Below, in pieces: positions 6,154-8,718 of a DNA stretch of 8,718 bases (position 1 is the stretch's first letter; each line of letters begins with the position of its first letter). This stretch comes from an uncultured Fibrobacter sp. GTDB lineage: Bacteria; Fibrobacterota; Fibrobacteria; Fibrobacterales; Fibrobacteraceae. The translations under genes and the position numbers were made by a program. Under the pieces are notes generated by a model. It did no database searches, had not been told where the DNA came from, and saw only the letters and a program-made list of their open reading frames with translations. The stretch is taken from contig CALATK010000189.1 of assembly GCA_937891805.1 (NCBI GenBank), positions 1 to 8,718 of the forward strand, written 5' to 3'.

Positions 6154-6175
6154 AAGATAGCTTTTTATTAGGAAA
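6154..6175 (-). promoter_or_regulatory. Weak candidate promoter of the porin-like gene
   Basis: On the - strand TATCTT occupies 6159-6154, with an A/T-rich stretch including six T in a row further upstream (6170-6175). The transcript would start near 6147 and give a leader of about 25 nt that contains the GGAG Shine-Dalgarno. The hexamer differs from TATAAT in one inner position, and there is no clear -35. Confidence 0.3.
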
Positions 6176-6182
6176 AAACTTG

Positions 6183-7427
6183 TTAAACCGGCGGGAAGAA
6201 CAGGTAGGCGATGGCGATGGCGGCAATTACGCCGGCGGCGTCAGCTATCAAGGCGCAGGTGACGGCATGGCGGGTCTTTTTCACGCCTACGGAGCCGAAA
6301 TAGACGGCGATGATATAGAACGTGGTGTCTGCAGCTCCCTGGAACATGCAGCTGAGGCGTCCGGCAAAACTGTCTGGACCCATACTCTTCATGGCGTCAA
6401 TCATCATGCCACGGGCACCGCTTCCGCTCAAGGGCTTCATCAGGGCGGTGGGCAGAGCTGGCACCACGTCGTTTCCGGCTCCGAATAAACCGAGTACCCA
6501 CGAAATTCCGTTCATGAGCAGGTCCATGGCTCCGCTGGCACGGAATACGGCCACGCCCACGAGGATGGCCACCAGGTTCGGGATAATCATTACGGCGGTA
6601 TGGAATCCGTCTTTGGCTCCTTCGACGAAGGCTTCGTAGGCCTGGACTTTTTTATAGATGGCAAGCCCCAAGAAGGCGACAATGATTCCGAACAGCACAA
6701 ATCCGCTGATAAAGAGGCTGGTGGTACCGATGGCTTCTGCCGTAAGGCGGCTGAAATAAACCATGATGGTGACCACAACGGCAACGCCACCGCCAAGCCA
6801 GGCTACGGTGATGGGGTCCTTGAGTTTCACCTTCTGGAAAAAGCTCAGGGCGATAATGCCTGCGATGGTGCTGAAGAAGGTAGAAAGCAAAAGGGGCAAG
6901 AATACGTCGCTAGGGTTCGCGGCACCCAGCTGGGCGCGGTAGGTCATGATGCTCACAGGGATGAGCGTAAGGCCGCTGGCGTTTAGTACCAGGAACATGA
7001 TTTGGGAGTTGCTGGCAACGGTCTTGTCTTCGTTGGGATTGATTTCTTGCAGTTGCTTCATGGCCTGGAGGCCCATGGGAGTGGCAGCGTTATCGAGACC
7101 CAGCATGTTGGCGCTGATGTTCATGAGCATGGTACCCACCACGGGATGGCCCTTGGGAATTTCGGGGAACAGGCGGCTGAACAGGGGAGATACGATTTTC
7201 GCGAGAATTTGCACAGCTCCCGCCTTTTCGCCGATTTTCATGATGCCGAGCCACAGGGAGAGTATGCCCGTAAGCCCGATGGCGATTTCGAAGGCTGTCT
7301 TTGACATGTCGAAAGCACCGAGGATGGCCTTGTTGAAAATGCCGGAGTCACCGAAGGCGAGCCACTGGACCATGCAGGCCACGAAGGCTCCAAAAAAGAA
7401 AACAAGCCAGATGATGTTCAAAACCAT
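6183..7427 (-). CDS. Fused SpmA-SpmB, Gate-domain membrane protein
   Basis: Integral membrane protein of 414 residues that joins the two Bacillus spore-maturation proteins SpmA and SpmB (about 180-200 residues each) in one chain. The SpmA-like half (about 1-200) shows MVLNIIW at its start, GLDNAATPMGLQAM (110-123) and NASGLTLIPVSIM (149-161). The SpmB-like half (about 245-414) shows PTALMKPLSGSGARG (326-340) and GAADTTFYIIAVYFGSVGVKK (364-384). These are nucleoside-recognition 'Gate' domains; the substrate is not established. At least eight hydrophobic segments are visible. The start ATG gives an N-terminus like that of SpmA, yet no Shine-Dalgarno precedes it. The fusion is known in non-sporulating Gram-negatives, so spore formation should not be inferred. 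It lies directly upstream of the porin-like gene on the same strand. Confidence 0.88.
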   Translation of the reverse strand: MVLNIIWLVFFFGAFVACMVQWLAFGDSGIFNKAILGAFDMSKTAFEIAIGLTGILSLWLGIMKIGEKAGAVQILAKIVSPLFSRLFPEIPKGHPVVGTMLMNISANMLGLDNAATPMGLQAMKQLQEINPNEDKTVASNSQIMFLVLNASGLTLIPVSIMTYRAQLGAANPSDVFLPLLLSTFFSTIAGIIALSFFQKVKLKDPITVAWLGGGVAVVVTIMVYFSRLTAEAIGTTSLFISGFVLFGIIVAFLGLAIYKKVQAYEAFVEGAKDGFHTAVMIIPNLVAILVGVAVFRASGAMDLLMNGISWVLGLFGAGNDVVPALPTALMKPLSGSGARGMMIDAMKSMGPDSFAGRLSCMFQGAADTTFYIIAVYFGSVGVKKTRHAVTCALIADAAGVIAAIAIAYLFFPPV

Positions 7428-7446
7428 GGCGCAAATGTAGTAAATA

Positions 7447-7502
7447 GGGGCTAGGGTCTAGGGGCTAGGATCTAGGGGTTAGGATCTAGGGGTTGGGGTT
7501 TG
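7447..7502. repeat. G-rich tandem heptamer array, eight units
   Basis: Eight gapless 7-nt units: GGGGCTA (7447), GGGTCTA (7454), GGGGCTA (7461), GGATCTA (7468), GGGGTTA (7475), GGATCTA (7482), GGGGTTG (7489) and GGGTTTG (7496). The first six alternate in type (GGGGYTA then GGRTCTA), so the array also reads as a 14-nt repeat. Five runs of four G on the + strand make G-quadruplex folding possible, with some loops longer than 7 nt. It lies upstream of the spmAB-like gene (starting 20 nt from its ATG) and well upstream of the thioredoxin-like gene. Confidence 0.88.
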
Positions 7503-7573
7503 AGGTCGTTTCTTTTTGTTTACAAAGTGCGGTAAAAGGCCAAATCAAAAAACGAACCCCAAAGAAGGACTCA

Positions 7574-7594
7574 TTTTATTGTATATTCTCCAAA
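7574..7594 (+). promoter_or_regulatory. Candidate promoter of the thioredoxin-like lipoprotein gene
   Basis: TATATT at 7582-7587 follows TTTT at 7574-7577 and would start transcription near 7594, leaving a leader of about 47 nt with a hairpin and a Shine-Dalgarno. No TTGACA-like -35 is visible. The arrangement is close to that ahead of tolQ (T-run, TATATT, then CTCC). Confidence 0.45.
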
Positions 7595-7597
7595 GAT

Positions 7598-7621
7598 GCA
7601 GATAGGAATCTGCTTGTTTTT
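7598..7621 (+). promoter_or_regulatory. Leader hairpin plus T-run, attenuator-like
   Basis: GCAGAT (7598-7603) and ATCTGC (7608-7613) form a perfect 6-bp stem with loop AGGA, followed by TTGTTTTT (7614-7621). This has the form of a weak Rho-independent terminator, placed between the candidate promoter and the Shine-Dalgarno (7629-7635). It could reduce read-through into the gene or protect the 5' end of the mRNA. No competing antiterminator stem is obvious. Confidence 0.45.
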
Positions 7622-7640
7622 AACTGATAAAAGGACATCT

Positions 7641-8375
7641 ATGAAACGTCTCTCTCTCGTTGCTATGGCAATCTTCTTCGCAAGCCTCGTGGCTTGCAAC
7701 CAGGCCTCCGCCGGATCCTCCTTCAACCAGCAGGCCAAGCTGGACTCCCTGGAAAAGGATTTCAAGCAGGTCAAGGAAGAATTTGAAATCATTAAGTACG
7801 CCCTCGACAAGCGCGGAATCTCTCTGGAACAGGCCCGCGCCGAGATGGAAGCGGACAACAAGGTCTGGGACATTCCCGACGAGGACAGCCCGGTCTTTGG
7901 TAACACCAAGAACCCGAAGCTCACCATTGTTGAATTTACCGAATTCCAGTGCCCCTACTGCTCCCGTATCGCTCCTACCATGAAGGAACTGAACGAAAAG
8001 TACGGTGACAAGATCAAGTTCGTCTACAAGCACTTCCCGCTGAGCTTCCATGCCAACGCTCCGGCTGCAGCGGCAGCATCTATCGCCGCCCACAAGCAGG
8101 GCAAGTTCTGGGAATTCCGTTATGCCCTCGCTCCCCACAGCCGCGAACTGGGCGATTCCATCTTTGTTGAAATCGCCAAGCAGGTGGGCCTGAACGTGGA
8201 ACAGTTCAAGAAGGACATGGTTCTCGACTCCGCCATGCAGGCTCGTATTGACAAGGACTTCAAACTGGGGGTTGAAGTCGGGGTTCAGGGTACGCCTAAC
8301 TTCTACATTAACGGCAAGCGTCAGGATCGTTTCAGCAAGGAACTGGTGGAAAAGATGCTGAAAGAGGCTAAGTAA
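7641..8375 (+). CDS. DsbA/thioredoxin-fold lipoprotein (thiol oxidoreductase)
   Basis: Lipoprotein of 244 residues. Signal 1-18 ends in lipobox LVAC with Cys19. A charged helical stretch follows (about 33-74, SLEKDFKQVKEEFEIIKYAL), then a DsbA-like thioredoxin fold (about 93-240). The redox site is CPYC (104-107) in EFTEFQCPYCSRIAP, and the cis-proline is Pro219 in VQGTPNFYING. FPLSFHANAPAAAAA (132-146) and the helical insert with KFWEF are typical of the DsbA-like Thioredoxin_4 group. It likely makes or isomerises disulfides in envelope proteins; its redox partner is not here. ATG 7641 is chosen over an in-frame ATG at 7596 because it follows AAAAGGA (5-nt spacing) and begins a proper signal. 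The helical stretch may act as a spacer or dimerisation arm. Confidence 0.9.
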   Translation: MKRLSLVAMAIFFASLVACNQASAGSSFNQQAKLDSLEKDFKQVKEEFEIIKYALDKRGISLEQARAEMEADNKVWDIPDEDSPVFGNTKNPKLTIVEFTEFQCPYCSRIAPTMKELNEKYGDKIKFVYKHFPLSFHANAPAAAAASIAAHKQGKFWEFRYALAPHSRELGDSIFVEIAKQVGLNVEQFKKDMVLDSAMQARIDKDFKLGVEVGVQGTPNFYINGKRQDRFSKELVEKMLKEAK

Positions 8376-8434
8376 GTCGCTGGTTTCGGCCGTACACACA
8401 AAGATTAGGCGGAAACTTCGTGTTTCTGAACGAA

Positions 8435-8455
8435 AAGTTTATTTTTAAACAAAAT
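8435..8455 (+). promoter_or_regulatory. Weak candidate promoter before the last gene
   Basis: The 102-nt gap after the thioredoxin-like gene turns A/T-rich here. TATTTT at 8440-8445 could serve as a -10, giving a leader of about 26 nt. The same bases form a 5-bp A/T hairpin (8437-8450). Neither is strong evidence, and the gene could be read from the upstream promoter since no clear terminator lies between. Confidence 0.25.
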
Positions 8456-8477
8456 CAACAACATAAGGATGCGATAT

Positions 8478-8718
8478 ATGATGAAGCAAACTCTGAAGGT
8501 CGCCTCAATAGCCCTGCTTGGGCTTTTGACGACGACAGCCATGGCTCAGCAGAAACCGCCTCGTTTGGTAGTCTACAAGTTCTTTGACGATCAATACCGT
8601 CAGGGTGGCTTTGACTATGCCTACGGTGGCTCAAGTAAGGGCGTTACCATTACCAAAGAGGGTGGTTACAAGTCTAAGTCTGCCTTGAATATCAAGCTGG
8701 ACCCCAGCGAGTATTCGG
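8478..8718 (+). CDS. Secreted protein with possible jelly-roll/CBM-like N-terminus (partial)
   Basis: The first 80 residues of a gene cut by the window edge. It begins ATGATG; I place the start at 8478 because AAGGA (8465-8469) lies 8 nt ahead. A signal peptide covers about 1-23 (MMKQTLKVASIALLGLLTTT, cleavage after AMA). The mature part starts QQKPPRLVVYKFFDDQYRQG and continues with GGFDYAYGG, GVTITKEGGYKSKSALNIKL and DPSEYS. The order of Phe-Asp-Asp, a glycine-rich loop, then 'G-x-x-S-x-x-A-L-x-I-x-L' ending in a Tyr-Ser resembles galactose-binding jelly-roll modules such as CBM11-type domains. That is a guess from pattern; the rest of the gene is needed to name it. Confidence 0.75.
   Translation, partial: MMKQTLKVASIALLGLLTTTAMAQQKPPRLVVYKFFDDQYRQGGFDYAYGGSSKGVTITKEGGYKSKSALNIKLDPSEYS

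Noticed and set aside
7596..7640. ATG 7596 as start of the thioredoxin-like gene
   Set aside because: It has no Shine-Dalgarno, runs through a hairpin and would bury the lipoprotein signal. ATG 7641 has a good AAAAGGA at 5-nt spacing.
8412..8426. GAAAC / GTTTC hairpin after the thioredoxin-like gene as terminator
   Set aside because: The stem has only five pairs and is not followed by a T-run, so it is not a convincing terminator.
1..8718. CRISPR array, tRNA or rRNA gene, insertion sequence, phage or defence genes
   Set aside because: I looked on both strands and saw no spaced repeats, cloverleaf, transposase-like frame or other such signal. The window holds envelope genes and short intergenic repeats only.

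Overview
The window looks like chromosome of a Gram-negative (diderm) bacterium. The style of the genes suggests the Fibrobacterota (Fibrobacter-like), but that placement is an inference from protein character, T-rich/TATAWT promoter-like motifs and the SpmA-SpmB fusion; no marker gene here proves it. Eight complete protein genes and two partial ones are supported. No RNA gene, CRISPR array, insertion sequence or prophage is visible.

Left part, + strand (1-5008): the last codons of an unidentified gene end in two TAA stops, followed by a strong UUCG-tetraloop terminator. A complete Tol-Pal envelope cluster follows: tolQ (TTG start), tolR (GTG start), a short TonB-like tolA, tolB, pal and a cpoB/ybgF-like gene. 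tolR/tolA and tolB/pal overlap by 4 nt (ATGA), which suggests translational coupling. TolQ and TolR form the inner-membrane proton channel, TolA carries the force across the periplasm, TolB and the lipoprotein Pal form the outer-membrane and peptidoglycan end, and CpoB modulates the system. A promoter-like TATAAT lies just ahead of tolB. The tolQ Shine-Dalgarno is partly inside a perfect small hairpin. The cluster ends at a dispersed-repeat-like palindrome and a terminator that works for both strands.

Middle part, - strand (5028-7427): a secreted, probably beta-barrel outer-membrane protein lies downstream of a fused SpmA-SpmB 'Gate'-domain membrane protein. SpmA and SpmB are best known from spore formers, but the fusion is known in non-sporulating Gram-negatives.

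Right part, + strand (7447-8718): a G-rich array of eight heptamers separates the divergent spmAB and thioredoxin-like genes. The next gene encodes a DsbA/thioredoxin-fold lipoprotein (CPYC active site); its leader carries a hairpin plus a T-run. The last gene is cut by the window edge and encodes a secreted protein that begins with a possible jelly-roll, carbohydrate-binding-like region.

Overall this is mostly core envelope biology, and I found no convincing new multi-gene system. The points most worth a second look are the two intergenic arrays with a 7-nt period, the hairpin-controlled leaders of tolQ and the thioredoxin gene, the ERSRR-type repeat after cpoB, and the departures of TolA and CpoB from the E. 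coli pattern.
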